Assembly: GCF_014126825.1 (NCBI RefSeq) | Contig: NZ_CP059900.1 | Coordinates: 3,052,954-3,116,953, forward strand | Source of the DNA: Tomitella gaofuii | GTDB taxonomy: Bacteria > Actinomycetota > Actinomycetes > Mycobacteriales > Mycobacteriaceae | DNA length: 64,000 nt | Reading direction: 5' to 3' | Shown: positions 52,594 through 62,665 of the stretch, in pieces | Numbering within the stretch: the stretch's first letter is position 1 | Layout: the number at the start of each line of letters is the position of its first letter | Made by a program: the position numbers and the translations under genes | The notes under the pieces: generated by a model | Databases searched by the model: none | Told to the model about the DNA's origin: nothing | Seen by the model: only the letters and a program-made list of their open reading frames with translations

Positions 52594-54230
52594 TCACCCG
52601 AATCCCGTCCAGTGCGCGGGCAACCACACCGCCTCTGCCGCTGCCGTGGCCACCACCGCGCACCACCGGAATCGGCGGCTGCCGTACCAGCCGCAGACGC
52701 CGACGATCGCCGCCCCGCTCAGCACCGCGCCGGCGGCGCCATCGGGGACCGCGATCCGCGCCCACGGCAGCCCGGCGCACCACTCGGCCACGTGGACCAG
52801 CCACCATGCCGGCGGACCCGCACACGCCACCGCCAGCTCCGCCGCCCACGGCCAGACGCCCGCGAGCGCCGCCGCCACCGCGCCCGCGATCGTCGCCGGC
52901 GCCACCGCGGGCGCCGCCAGCACATTGGCCACGACGGCCACGGTGCTCACCCCGCCGGAGATCGCGGCCACCACCGGAATCGTGACCAGATGGGCCGCCG
53001 ATGCCACCACCACCGCCTGCACGGTGGCGGACGCCCCGCGGCGGCCACGCAGACGGTCCGCCCACACCGGCGCCACCACCACGAGAGCCGCGGTGGCGGC
53101 GACCGACATGGCGAACCCCGCATCCACGGACAACGCCGGTTTCCAAGCCAACAGCGCGAGCATCGCCGCGCCGAGAGCAGGAAGCGCCTGTCTGCGCCGC
53201 CCGGTCACCAGAGCGAGCAGCCCGATCAGCCCCATCGCCGCCGCGCGCAGGACGCTGGGCGACGGGCGGACGAGCACGACGAACCCCACCACCGTGAGCG
53301 CGGTGAGCACCGCGGCGGGCCGCGGGCCCAGCGGACGCACCGCCAGCAGCACCAGCCCGCACACCAACGCGAAGTTGCTTCCGGACACCGCGGTGAGGTG
53401 GGTGAGCCCCGCCGTCGTGAACTGCTGGTCGGCCTGCGGTGACATTCCCGCCGTGTCACCGAGCACCAGGCCGCGCACGAGCCCCGCCTCGCGGGCGCCG
53501 AGCGTATGCGAACAGAGTTCGGCGAAGCGGGATCGGACGCCGGCCGCGACACGCTGCATCCACGACGGCGCGCTGACCGAGCTCGGGGATCCGCGGGCGC
53601 GGATGGCCGCCACGGTGAGGTCACGGCGGTCGGGCGCAGCGACCCGGCCGTAGAAGCCGACCCGCTGTCCCGGAAGCAGACCGCTCCAACCGTCGGCCGG
53701 CGCGAACACCACGACGGCGCCGGTGGCCGCGCGGTCGCGGCCGCCCGCGCGCACCGACACCAGCTCCCCGCGCGCGAGAACCCGCGGCGGCCCGTGGCCG
53801 CCGCCCACCTCCACTCCGATGCGACGCGGGTCAGCGTCGAGGCGCACCGTCACGTGGGCGTTCTCTCCAAACAGACCGGCGATCGGATTGGCCTCCACGG
53901 CGTGCGCGCGCACCGCCGTGGCCGCGGCGAACCCGCACGCCGCGAGCAGGACCGCAGCCAACGTCCATGCTGTCCCCCGGCCCCTGCGGTCGCCCTGCTC
54001 GCCGGCTCCACACGGTGACCGGCCCGCCGTGCGACGGCCGCCGCGCACACGCCGCCCGCGCCGGCGGCCAGGGCAATGGCCCATGCGGCCGCGGCCCCGC
54101 ACCACACTCCGGCCGCCGTCGCGCACCAGCACGCGAACGCCGCCGTCGCCAGGCGCGCGTCCAGGCGCCGATGCCGTTGCTCCCCGGCCCCGCCGCCCCG
54201 GATCCCGCTGGCGACCGGAGGAGGGGTCAC
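52594..54230 (-). pseudogene. comEC: comEC (competence/ComEC-Rec2 membrane protein) with 5' frameshift
   Basis: The gene should start at the GTG 54228-54230, which overlaps the comEA stop (GTGA). That frame gives LDARLATAAFACWCATAAGV and AAAAWAIALAAGAGGVCAAA, the first two helices, to about 54023. The third helix WTLAAVLLAACGFAAATAVR and all of the rest (AHVTVRLDADPRRIG, GLVRGLVLGDTAGM, THLTAVSGSNFALVCGLVLL, the ComEC competence motif) lie in another frame from about 53970. Total length is not a multiple of three, so one indel lies between 53970 and 54023. The protein normally forms the inner-membrane DNA uptake channel. It lacks the C-terminal beta-lactamase domain. Confidence 0.75.
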
Positions 54231-55294
54231 ACGGTCACCGCGTCCCGCAGCCGCTCCAGCGTGGCCGGGCCGATGCCCCGGACCTCGGTGAGCTGATCGA
54301 CCGAGGCGAACCGCCCGTTCTGCTCACGCCACTGCAGGATCGATTCCGCCGTCACCGGCCCCACCCCCGGGAGCGCCTCCAGCGCCGACCGGTTCGCCGT
54401 GTTCAGGTCGACGGGCGCTCCGGCCGCGGCCCCGGAGCCGGACGCGGATGCACTCCCCCCGCCGGAGCCGGCGGCCGCGCCCGCAGGGATGGTGGCGCTG
54501 CCCAGGCGCGGCGCCCCGCCGTCCTCCGGCGCCACGCCCACGAGAACCTGGTCGCCGTCGTCCAGCCGCTGTGCAAGGTTGAGGCTGAGCAGATCGGCGC
54601 CCTCCGTCGGCCCGCCCGCCGCGTTCAGCGCGTCGGCGACACGTGCGCCACGCTCGAGCCGGACCAGGCCGCCGTGGTGCACGAGTCCCTGCACCGATAC
54701 GACGATCTCCTCGGGGACCGCGGCTGCGCGCTCGCCGGCCGGGGCGGTCTTGCCCTGCGCCGACGCGGCCGAGGCACCCGACGACGGCTCGGCTCGGCCG
54801 GCCGCCGTCCCACCCGGCGCGCCGGCGCCCGTCGGGTCCGCGCCGTCGAGCGCCACCGTCGCCGGCGCGATCTCCGGCACCGGTAGCGCCGCGGGCCGGT
54901 CTCGCAGCACGCCCACCCCCGCCGCAGCCGCCGCCAGCAGCCCCACCACCGCGAGCACGACGGCTCCGCGGCGCCCCACCACGAACCGGGTGCCGCGCCA
55001 GCGGTCCGGCACGCGGGCCGCCCACCGCTCCCGGTGGCCGGTGCGTGTCCTGACGGCCGCGCCGGCCGGCAGCGGCGACGGCGGCCGGTCCGCATCGGAA
55101 TCGGCGACTTCCGCACCCGCGACATCCGCACCTGCGACATCCAGGCCGGAAGCGCCGACGGCTCGCGTCCCCGCACCGAAGACCCCGCGACCGTCGCCGT
55201 CCAGCCACGCGGGCCGCGGCGCGCCGCCGGGGCCCCCCGCTGTGACGCCGGAGAGCCGGTCCATGGACGGTTGTGACGAGGTGGAGGTGCGCAT
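54227..55294 (-). CDS. comEA: ComEA-like helix-hairpin-helix DNA-binding protein
   Basis: A 355-residue membrane-anchored protein. Pro/Ala-rich cytoplasmic start, one transmembrane helix (about 108-127, GAVVLAVVGLLAAAAAGVGV), an SLBB domain (about 196-255: VVSVQGLVHHGGLVRLERGA, VADALNAAGG) and C-terminal helix-hairpin-helix pair (VDLNTANRSALEALPGVGPV, SVDQLTEVRGIGPATLERLR). Binds incoming DNA outside the membrane for ComEC. GTGA overlap with comEC. Confidence 0.9.
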   Translation of the reverse strand: MRTSTSSQPSMDRLSGVTAGGPGGAPRPAWLDGDGRGVFGAGTRAVGASGLDVAGADVAGAEVADSDADRPPSPLPAGAAVRTRTGHRERWAARVPDRWRGTRFVVGRRGAVVLAVVGLLAAAAAGVGVLRDRPAALPVPEIAPATVALDGADPTGAGAPGGTAAGRAEPSSGASAASAQGKTAPAGERAAAVPEEIVVSVQGLVHHGGLVRLERGARVADALNAAGGPTEGADLLSLNLAQRLDDGDQVLVGVAPEDGGAPRLGSATIPAGAAAGSGGGSASASGSGAAAGAPVDLNTANRSALEALPGVGPVTAESILQWREQNGRFASVDQLTEVRGIGPATLERLRDAVTV

Positions 55295-55447
55295 GCCCCG
55301 ACGCTAAGCGGCGATGTCACGAGGGCCCGCCGGTCGCGCACCGCCCACCTGAGGATTTGCAGAAACCTGTGGACAATCATCGCCTGTGGATAAGCGGGGT
55401 CGCCGGACGATCGCACGCGGCCGCCGTCGGCTCCTGCCGGGACGCCG

Positions 55448-56296
55448 TCAGTGCACGCCGGGCAGCACCGACACCCCCGCGGCGCCCGGGCCCAGGTGCA
55501 GCCCCAGCACCGGACCGAACGCGCCCCGGTGCACTGTCACCTCGTCGCCCAGCCGCTCCCGCAGCAGGTGCTCGAGCGTGTCCGCACGGTCCGGCGCCTC
55601 CCAATGCTGCACCGCGATCTCGGCGCGCGTCCCCTCCGGCTGCGCGTCGAGTTCGGCGACGACGTGCTCGACGAGCTTGCGCATGCCCTTGCTGGGGATG
55701 CGCAGTTTGTCCCGCAGCTCGAGCGTGCCGCCGCCGATGCGCAGCAGCACCCGCACCGACAGCGCCGATGACACGAACATCGCCGCGCCCCCGACCCGGC
55801 CGCCGCGACGCAGGTCGTCGAGCCGGTGAATGTAGACCACGCCGAACGCGCGCGCACACGCGGCCGTGGCCGTCTCATAGACTTCGTCCAGCGACGCCCC
55901 GCCGGCCGCGGCCCGCGCCGCTTCGAGCACCGGCATGCCGACGGTCATGCCCGCCCCGCCCGAGTCGACCACCCGCACCTTCGGCCCCAACCGGTCCGCG
56001 GCCTGCCGGGCCGCATCCCACGTCCCGGACAGCGCCCGGGACAGGTGCACCGCGACGACTCCGTCGCCCCCGCTCGCGTCGAGCGCCTCCGCGTACACCC
56101 GCTCGAGCTCGCCGGGCGACGGCCCCGCCGAGGTGTAGTCGTCGGGCTTGGGCGGGCGCGGCGGCACCTCGTCGACGCCCTCGCGGTAATCCTCCGCCCC
56201 CACGAGCACGTGCAGCGGGACGATGCGCAGGCCGTCCCCGCCGGCGGGCCCGCCGTGCAGGCCGGCCGTCGAATCGGTCACGACGATCACTGGCAC
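55448..56296 (-). CDS. DegV family fatty-acid-binding protein
   Basis: A 282-residue DegV/FakB-type protein that binds a fatty acid for phosphorylation by a FakA-like kinase. VPVIVVTDSTAGL at the start, VHLSRALSGTWDAARQAADR, VRVVDSGGAGMTVGMPVLEA, IHRLDDLRRGGRVGGAAMFV and GAFGPVLGLHLGPGAAGVSV at the end. GTG at 56296 begins 4 bases after the octT stop. Equivalent of Rv2417c. Confidence 0.9.
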   Translation of the reverse strand: MPVIVVTDSTAGLHGGPAGGDGLRIVPLHVLVGAEDYREGVDEVPPRPPKPDDYTSAGPSPGELERVYAEALDASGGDGVVAVHLSRALSGTWDAARQAADRLGPKVRVVDSGGAGMTVGMPVLEAARAAAGGASLDEVYETATAACARAFGVVYIHRLDDLRRGGRVGGAAMFVSSALSVRVLLRIGGGTLELRDKLRIPSKGMRKLVEHVVAELDAQPEGTRAEIAVQHWEAPDRADTLEHLLRERLGDEVTVHRGAFGPVLGLHLGPGAAGVSVLPGVH

Positions 56297-56300
56297 GGGA

Positions 56301-57083
56301 CTACCGTATGCCCTCGGCCGTCGACGCATCGGCGACAGTCGTGATCCGCCCGAGCGCGGCGAGCATGGCTTCGGCCACGGCCTGGTGGCCCTCGAACCCC
56401 CAATGGATCCCGTCCGGATTGCCCCGGCCGGCCAGCACGTGTGCGCCGGTCGCCTCGCCCAGGTCCACCAGCGGCACGCCATGCTGCCCGGCCCAGCCCT
56501 CGATGGCGCGCACCGTCCCGGCCCGCCCCGCGTGCACCCGTCCGTAGGCGTCGCAGATGTGCCGCGACGGCAGCGTCGCCACCACCGGCAGGCCGGGGCG
56601 CAGGTGCGCCAGCGCGCCACGGCATTTCTCCAGATAGTGCGCCGTCAGCTGCGGCGGCAGCGCGAGCGGCCGTCCCAGGCGCGCCAGCCGCGGCTGCAGA
56701 AACTGGTAGCCGGCGCGCACGGCGCGGCGTACCGGCTCCGGCCGCAGGTAGCGGATCTGCTCGCGCAGGGCGGTCGGCAGCGGGGACGGCAGCGAATCCA
56801 TCCCGGACACGCCGAAGACCACCGCACCGGCGCGGGGCACCGCCGCCCACACCCGCGGGTCCTGGGTCAGCGCCCACCACGCGTCGCGGGTGGTCCAGCC
56901 GACGCGGGCGACCAGCTCGACCCGCCAGCCCAGCCGCGCGGCGACAAGATTGGGCCAGATGCGCGGATCGTCGGCCGCGAGCCCGCCCCGCGGACCGTAG
57001 TAGGACAGCGAATCGGCGAGGACGAGCAGCACCGGCCGCTCATCCCGCCCGTCGTCCACCGTCGTGATCGTCTCAACCGACAT
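56301..57083 (-). CDS. octT: SGNH-type acyltransferase, likely diglucosylglycerate octanoyltransferase
   Basis: About 260 residues of the SGNH hydrolase fold: [20 protein letters not shown] (catalytic Ser, GDS-like), [20 protein letters not shown] and the C-terminal [20 protein letters not shown] (Asp/His). The neighbour gpgP makes glucosylglycerate; the same pair (Rv2418c-Rv2419c) acts in methylglucose lipopolysaccharide priming, where OctT adds octanoate. ATG 57083 chosen; it overlaps gpgP. Confidence 0.85.
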   Translation of the reverse strand: MSVETITTVDDGRDERPVLLVLADSLSYYGPRGGLAADDPRIWPNLVAARLGWRVELVARVGWTTRDAWWALTQDPRVWAAVPRAGAVVFGVSGMDSLPSPLPTALREQIRYLRPEPVRRAVRAGYQFLQPRLARLGRPLALPPQLTAHYLEKCRGALAHLRPGLPVVATLPSRHICDAYGRVHAGRAGTVRAIEGWAGQHGVPLVDLGEATGAHVLAGRGNPDGIHWGFEGHQAVAEAMLAALGRITTVADASTAEGIR

Positions 57084-57729
57084 CGTCCGCACCGCTCCCC
57101 GCATCCGCGTTCCACACGTTCAACCGCCACGGCGGCGACGACCGCCCTCTCCGCGAAGTCAGTTCGGTCCAGCCGGTGTTGCCGATGCCGCCGATCACCG
57201 GCCAGGTGTCCACCGGCAGCCCCAGCAACGCCGCGGTCACCGCCGCGATCACCCCGCCGTGCGCCACCACCAGCAAGGGCCGGTCCGCCCACGTACCGCT
57301 GCGGTCGATCTGCGCGACGAACTCCTCGATCACCGGCACCGCGCGCGCGGCCACGTGGACCCGCGACTCGCCGCCGGGCGGGGCCCAGGTGGCGTCCGCG
57401 CGCCAGTGGTCCCGCGCGCCCGGGTACACGGCGTCCACCTCGTAGTGGGTGCGCCCCTGCCACTCGCCCAGGTGCGTCTCACGCAACCGGGGATCCGTCT
57501 GCACCGCGACGCCCGTGGCCGCGCCCACCGCGAGCGCGGTGTCGTAGGCCCGGTGCAGGTCGGAAGCGACGATGGCGTGCGGGCGCATCGCCGCGAACGC
57601 CACGCCGGCCGCGCGCGCCTGGCGCCCGCCCAGGTCCGACAGCGCAGTGTCCAGCTGGCCCTGCATGCGGCTTTCGGCGTTGTGCTCGGTCTGGCCGTGA
57701 CGCAGCAGGACCACCCTGCGTTCTGTCAC
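57073..57729 (-). CDS. gpgP: Glucosyl-3-phosphoglycerate phosphatase
   Basis: A 218-residue histidine phosphatase: RHG motif [56 protein letters not shown], and second His in [20 protein letters not shown]. Removes phosphate from glucosyl-3-phosphoglycerate in polymethylated polysaccharide synthesis. GTG overlapping the rsfS stop (GTGA). Confidence 0.9.
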   Translation of the reverse strand: MTERRVVLLRHGQTEHNAESRMQGQLDTALSDLGGRQARAAGVAFAAMRPHAIVASDLHRAYDTALAVGAATGVAVQTDPRLRETHLGEWQGRTHYEVDAVYPGARDHWRADATWAPPGGESRVHVAARAVPVIEEFVAQIDRSGTWADRPLLVVAHGGVIAAVTAALLGLPVDTWPVIGGIGNTGWTELTSRRGRSSPPWRLNVWNADAGSGADDVG

Positions 57730-58109
57730 CTGGCCGACTCCACCTGCCCGGCAGTCCCGTCGAGGGGCACCTCGGGGCAGTCCTTCCACAGCTTCTCCAG
57801 CGCGTAGTACTCGCGTTCGTCGTCGTGCTGGATGTGCACCACCATGTCGACGTAGTCGAGCAGCGCCCAGCGGCCCTCACGCACGCCCTCGCGGCGCGCC
57901 GGCCGGTGCCCCGCCTCCCGCAGCTTCTCCTCGACGTTGTCGACGATCGCGGAGACCAGCCGCTCGTTGGGGGCCGACGCGATCACGAAGCAGTCGGTGA
58001 TGACGAGGCGCTCGGAGACGTCGAGGATGCGCACGTCGGTGGCCTTCTTGTCCGCGGCGGCGGCTGCGGCGACCCGCGCCATCGAGGCGGCCTCGGCGGT
58101 AGCTGTCAC
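57726..58109 (-). CDS. rsfS: Ribosomal silencing factor RsfS
   Basis: A 127-residue protein that binds L14 and blocks subunit joining in starvation. [40 protein letters not shown] and [20 protein letters not shown], then [16 protein letters not shown], cover the whole DUF143 fold. GTG overlaps the nadD stop (GTGA). Confidence 0.94.
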   Translation of the reverse strand: MTATAEAASMARVAAAAAADKKATDVRILDVSERLVITDCFVIASAPNERLVSAIVDNVEEKLREAGHRPARREGVREGRWALLDYVDMVVHIQHDDEREYYALEKLWKDCPEVPLDGTAGQVESAR

Positions 58110-58825
58110 GAGTGGTTCTCCCCTGTGTCGGCGGTGGTGTGCGGCCCGGCAAGGCGCGGTGCCGAGGTGCGGGCGGTGCCGTCCGCGCGGACGGCGTGTG
58201 CGGGACGGTACAGGTTGCGCTTGGCGATGTACTGCACGACACCGTCGGGCACGAGGTACCAGACGGGCCGGGACCGCGCCGCACGCTCCCGGCACTCCGT
58301 CGAGGATATCGCCAAGGCCGGGACCTCGACCACGCTGACCGTGTCTTCGGGCCGACCGCGCAGCATCTCCTCGAGCGGACCCACATCGAGGTCGTAGCCG
58401 GGACGGGTGACGCCGACGAACTTGGCCAGCTCGAACAGTTCCTCCCAACGTTGCCAGGTCAGGATCGTCGAGATCGCGTCGGCCCCGGTGATGAAGTACA
58501 GGTCCGCGTCGCCGTGCTGGGCGCGCAGGTCGCGGAGGGTATCGACCGTGAAGGTGGTGCCCGGGCGGTCGATGTCCACGCGGCTGACCGAGAAGCGGGG
58601 GTTCGACGCGGTGGCGATGACCGTCATCAGGTAGCGGTCCTCCGGCTGGCTGACCCGGCGCGACGCCTTCTGCCACGGGTTGCCGGTGGGCACGAAGACC
58701 ACCTCGTCGAGATCGAACAGGCCGGCCACCTCGCTGGCCGCCACCAGATGGCCGTGGTGGATCGGGTCGAAGGTGCCGCCCATGACGCCCAGCCGTCGCC
58801 TGCGTCCGCCGGGTGAGGATTCCAT
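58106..58825 (-). CDS. nadD: Nicotinate-nucleotide adenylyltransferase
   Basis: A 239-residue NAD synthesis enzyme: [20 protein letters not shown] (GxFxPxHxGH), [36 protein letters not shown] and [20 protein letters not shown] (ISSTxxR). C-terminal ~30 residues are a disordered extension. First gene of the nadD-rsfS-gpgP-octT-DegV-comEA-comEC-holA series, nearly all overlapping. Confidence 0.95.
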   Translation of the reverse strand: MESSPGGRRRRLGVMGGTFDPIHHGHLVAASEVAGLFDLDEVVFVPTGNPWQKASRRVSQPEDRYLMTVIATASNPRFSVSRVDIDRPGTTFTVDTLRDLRAQHGDADLYFITGADAISTILTWQRWEELFELAKFVGVTRPGYDLDVGPLEEMLRGRPEDTVSVVEVPALAISSTECRERAARSRPVWYLVPDGVVQYIAKRNLYRPAHAVRADGTARTSAPRLAGPHTTADTGENHS

Positions 58826-58846
58826 GGATGACGAGCTTACGGACTG

Positions 58847-60337
58847 CTAGATCGGCAGCAACCGCGAGATCACCCCGGTCAGCTGCTCGGCGGTCCGGCA
58901 CTCGTACATCGGCACGACGGTCCCGTACGCGGTGGCGACCGAATCGCCCGTGCCCCACTGGCCCGCCGGTTCGGGGTTGAGCCAGTGCGTCTGCCGCGCG
59001 GCCTGACGCATCCGCTGCAGCGCGGCCAGGTTGGGGTCCCGGTAGTTGTTGCGGGCGTCGCCGAGGATGAGCAGTGACGACTTGTCGGTGAGCGCGTGAG
59101 CGTACTCCTCGGCGAATCCGCCCAGCGCATTGCCGTAGTCGGAGTGCCCGTCGTAGGTGATCAGCCGGGCCTCGCGCACCATCCGCGACATCGCGACGCC
59201 CAGGTCGGAACCGGCCTCGAAGAATCCGCTCACCTCGTCGGTGGTGTCGATGAACGCGAACACCCGCACGCGCGAGAACTGCTCACGCAACGTGTGCACC
59301 AGCTGCAGCGTGAAATGGCTGAAACCGGCCACCGAGCCGGACACGTCGCACAGCACCACCAGCTCGGGACGCGCGGGCCGCGGCTTGCGCAGCACGAGGT
59401 CGATGGGCACCCCTCCCGTGCTCATCGACTTGCGCAGCGTGCGCCGGACGTCGATCTCGCCTCTGCGCGAGCGCCGCCGGCGGGCCGCCAGCCGGGTGGC
59501 CAGGGCGCGGGCCAACGGCACCATCGTCTTACGCAACGACTGCAGGTCGGCATCCGAGGCCCGCAGGAAGTCCACCTGCTCCGCCAGTTGCGGCACCCCG
59601 TACTGCGCCACGCGGTCACGCCCGAGCCGCTCGGCGCTGCGCCGGCGCGTCTCGCCTTGCACCATCCGGCGCAGCCGGTCCATCCGCTCGAGCGCGGTCC
59701 GCAGCGCCACCTCGTTGCGATGCACCTGACGGTGGCCGGACTCGTCCTGCGACGGGCCGAGCATGCCGTCGAGCATCCGGCGCAGGATGTTGTCGCCGGA
59801 CAAGCCGCGCATCGCCTGGTACGCGGAGAAGGATTCGCCCGAGTAGCCGTCGTAGCGGCCGAGCCGGTCGACGATGTCCGCCACCAGCCGGTCCATCCGC
59901 TCGCGCCCCTCCTCGCTCTCATCGGCGAGCAGGTCCGCCAGCAGCTCCTCGAGCGCCTGCCGGTCGAGGTTCCCGTCCTCGTCGACAGGCAGCTCGGTGG
60001 GCGCCCCATCCGCATTGTCGCCCTCACCCCCGTGGCCGTCGCCCGCTCCGCGCCGCGCACCGATCCCCGACGGAAACCATAGGTCGAACAGCACGTCGAA
60101 GGTGTCGCGGTGCACCGGCCGGCGCAGCAGCGCGCTGGCCAGCCCCTCGCGCACCGCCTCGCGGTCCAGCGGGTCGAGCACGGCGAGCACCCGCCCGGCG
60201 TCCACCGTCTCCGACGTGCCCACCGCGATGCCCTTGCCGCGCAGCGCGCCGATGAATCCCACAAGATGCCCCGGGATGCCGTGCGGGGCAAGCGGTCCGG
60301 ACGGCGGCCGGGACCGCGGGGGGCGGGGGTTCGACAT
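58847..60337 (-). CDS. VWA-domain (CoxE-like) protein
   Basis: A 496-residue protein, partner of the MoxR ATPase next door (Rv2425c-Rv2426c pair). N-terminal helical part with acidic insert (about 105-130), then a von Willebrand A domain from about 320: MIDAS DxSxS in PELVVLCDVSGSVAGFSHFT, Thr/Asp partners in FIDTTDEVSGFF and LLILGDARNNYRDP. MoxR-VWA pairs act in metal insertion or protein assembly; target unknown. Confidence 0.88.
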   Translation of the reverse strand: MSNPRPPRSRPPSGPLAPHGIPGHLVGFIGALRGKGIAVGTSETVDAGRVLAVLDPLDREAVREGLASALLRRPVHRDTFDVLFDLWFPSGIGARRGAGDGHGGEGDNADGAPTELPVDEDGNLDRQALEELLADLLADESEEGRERMDRLVADIVDRLGRYDGYSGESFSAYQAMRGLSGDNILRRMLDGMLGPSQDESGHRQVHRNEVALRTALERMDRLRRMVQGETRRRSAERLGRDRVAQYGVPQLAEQVDFLRASDADLQSLRKTMVPLARALATRLAARRRRSRRGEIDVRRTLRKSMSTGGVPIDLVLRKPRPARPELVVLCDVSGSVAGFSHFTLQLVHTLREQFSRVRVFAFIDTTDEVSGFFEAGSDLGVAMSRMVREARLITYDGHSDYGNALGGFAEEYAHALTDKSSLLILGDARNNYRDPNLAALQRMRQAARQTHWLNPEPAGQWGTGDSVATAYGTVVPMYECRTAEQLTGVISRLLPI

Positions 60338-60358
60338 GACTGCTCTGGTGCCTTTCGG

Positions 60359-61240
60359 TCAGTTCAACCGGAGCTCGGCGGCGGCGCGTTCCTGGTCGCT
60401 GCGGTGCTTGAGGATCACCCCGAGGGTGGCGCGCACCGCGTCGTCGTCGATGGTGTCCAGGCCCAGCGCCAGCAGCGTGCGCCCCCAGTCGATCGTCTCG
60501 GAAACCGACGGCACCTTCTTGAGCTGCATGTCCCGCAGCACGCGGATGGTGCGGACCAGCTGCTCGGCCAGCGCCTCGGGCAGCTCCGGCACCCGGCTGA
60601 GCAGGATACGGCGCTCCAGCTCCTCGTCGGGGAAGTCCAGGTGCAGGAACAGGCAGCGCCGCTTGAGCGCCTCGGAGAGCTCACGGGTGGCATTGCTGGT
60701 GAGCACCGTGAACGGCCGGGCCTCGGCGGTGATGGTGCCCAGCTCCGGGATCGTGATGGCGAAGTCCGCGAGCACCTCCAGCAGCAGGCCCTCGATCTCG
60801 ACGTCCGCCTTGTCGGTCTCGTCGATGAGCAGCACCGTCGGCTCCTCGGCACGGATCGCGGTGAGCAGCGGCCGCGAGAGCAGGAACTCCTCGCCGAAGA
60901 CGTCGTCGCGGGTCGCGTCCCAGGCCTCCGATTCGCCCGCCTGGATGCGCAGGATCTGCTTGGCGTGATTCCACTCGTAGAGCGCCCGGGCCTCGTCGAC
61001 GCCCTCATAGCACTGCAGCCGCACCAGCTGCGAGTCGGTGGTCTGTGCGACGGCACGGGCCAGTTCCGTCTTGCCGACGCCCGCCGGTCCCTCGATGAGC
61101 AGGGGCTTGCCGAGCCGGTCGGCGAGGAACACCGTCGTGGCTGTGGCCTTGTCCGCCAGGTAGCCGGTGTCGGCCAGGCGGTCGACGACGTCGTCGACAC
61201 TGTCGAAGCGGGGCTTGATGGCCGGTGCTGCGCGATCCAC
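60359..61240 (-). CDS. MoxR-type AAA+ ATPase
   Basis: A 293-residue ATPase: Walker A LLIEGPAGVGKTELARAVAQ, LQCYEGVDEARALYEWNHAK, Walker B VLLIDETDKADVEIEGLLLE, sensor ARPFTVLTSNATRELSEALK and arginine-finger region RRCLFLHLDFPD. GTG at 61240 with GAAAGG seven bases upstream. 21 bases before the VWA gene. Confidence 0.9.
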   Translation of the reverse strand: MDRAAPAIKPRFDSVDDVVDRLADTGYLADKATATTVFLADRLGKPLLIEGPAGVGKTELARAVAQTTDSQLVRLQCYEGVDEARALYEWNHAKQILRIQAGESEAWDATRDDVFGEEFLLSRPLLTAIRAEEPTVLLIDETDKADVEIEGLLLEVLADFAITIPELGTITAEARPFTVLTSNATRELSEALKRRCLFLHLDFPDEELERRILLSRVPELPEALAEQLVRTIRVLRDMQLKKVPSVSETIDWGRTLLALGLDTIDDDAVRATLGVILKHRSDQERAAAELRLN

Positions 61241-61302
61241 GCGGACGCCTTTCTCGTTGCTGATCACTGCTGCCTGCGCGCAGGAATGCCTGCGTCGGCG
61301 GC

Positions 61303-62634
61303 TCAGGCGGGACGGGTGTGGCCGTCGCCCCACACGATCCACTTGGTGGAGGTGAGCTCGGGCAGGCCCATCGGGCCGCGGGCGTGCAGCTTCTGCGTGG
61401 AGATGCCGATCTCGGCGCCCATGCCGAACTGCTCGCCGTCGGTGAACGCCGTCGACGTGTTGACCATCACGGCGGCGGCATCGACGCGGGCGGTGAACGC
61501 GCGGGCCGCGGCCAGGTCGGCCGTGACGATGGACTCGGTGTGCTCGGTGCCGAAGCGGTCGATGTGCTCGACCGCCGCGTCGAGACCGTCGACCACCTTC
61601 ACCGCGACGTCGAGGGAGAGGTACTCCGTCGACCAGTCGTCCTCGGTGGCCGGCACCATGCCCGGCCCGTCGCCGTGGACGGTGACGCTGTGCATCTGCA
61701 GGGTCTGCGTGAGCTGCGGGAGGAAGTCGTCGGCGATCGCGCGGTCCACCAGCACCGTCTCCACCGTGTTGCACACGCTGGGGCGCCGGGTCTTGGCGTT
61801 GACCACGATCTTCTCCGCCATCTCCGTGTCGGCCGCGGAATGCACGTAGATGTGCACCACGCCCGAGCCGGTCTCGATGGTGGGCACCTGCGCATCCCGC
61901 ACGACGGCGGCGATGAGGCCGGCCCCGCCGCGCGGAATGACCACGTCGACCAGCCCCCGCGCCTGGATCAGGTGCCGCACGCTCGAGCGGTCCTCGGCGG
62001 GCAGCAACTGGACTGCGTCGGCGGGCAGCCCCTTCGCCGCCAGCGCCTCGCGGATGATCCCGACGAGCACCGCGTTGGAGCTCTTCGCCGACGAGGAGCC
62101 GCGCAGCAGCACCGCGTTGCCGGATTTGAAGGTGAGGCCGAACCCGTCGACCGTGACGTTGGGGCGGGCCTCGTAAACGATGCCGACGACGCCCAGCGGC
62201 ACCCGCACCTGGCGCAGCTCCAGGCCGTTGGGCAGCGTGCTGCCGCGCACCACCTCCCCCACAGGGTCGGGCAGGGCGGCCACCTGCCGCAGCCCGGACG
62301 CGATGCCGGCGATGCGGTCCGCGTCGAGCCGGAGCCGGTCGATCAGGCTCGCCTCGGTGCCGGCGTCCTCCGCCGCGGCGATGTCCTCTGCATTGGCCGC
62401 GAGGATGCGGTCCGCGCCGTCCTCGAGCGCGCCCGCCGCCGCGGACAGGGCCGCGTTCTTGTCCGCCGCGGACAGCAATGCAAGGGTCCGGGACGCAGTC
62501 CGGGCCGCGCGGGCTGCGGAGTGCACGGCCTCGCGCATCGGGTCCGGTACCCCGGCGCCGTCCCGTGCGGCGCCGCCCTGCCCAGTGCCACTCTGCCCAG
62601 TGCCGCCCTCTGCCACCGGTGTGCTGATGCTCAT
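61303..62634 (-). CDS. proA: Gamma-glutamyl phosphate reductase
   Basis: A 443-residue aldehyde-dehydrogenase-fold enzyme of proline synthesis. [60 protein letters not shown], catalytic Cys in [20 protein letters not shown], and C-terminal [20 protein letters not shown]. Normal length with a ~20-residue variable start rich in Gly/Gln. Confidence 0.95.
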   Translation of the reverse strand: MSISTPVAEGGTGQSGTGQGGAARDGAGVPDPMREAVHSAARAARTASRTLALLSAADKNAALSAAAGALEDGADRILAANAEDIAAAEDAGTEASLIDRLRLDADRIAGIASGLRQVAALPDPVGEVVRGSTLPNGLELRQVRVPLGVVGIVYEARPNVTVDGFGLTFKSGNAVLLRGSSSAKSSNAVLVGIIREALAAKGLPADAVQLLPAEDRSSVRHLIQARGLVDVVIPRGGAGLIAAVVRDAQVPTIETGSGVVHIYVHSAADTEMAEKIVVNAKTRRPSVCNTVETVLVDRAIADDFLPQLTQTLQMHSVTVHGDGPGMVPATEDDWSTEYLSLDVAVKVVDGLDAAVEHIDRFGTEHTESIVTADLAAARAFTARVDAAAVMVNTSTAFTDGEQFGMGAEIGISTQKLHARGPMGLPELTSTKWIVWGDGHTRPA

Positions 62635-62665
62635 ACGCTCCAGGGTAGCGAACGCCGTGGCGGCC

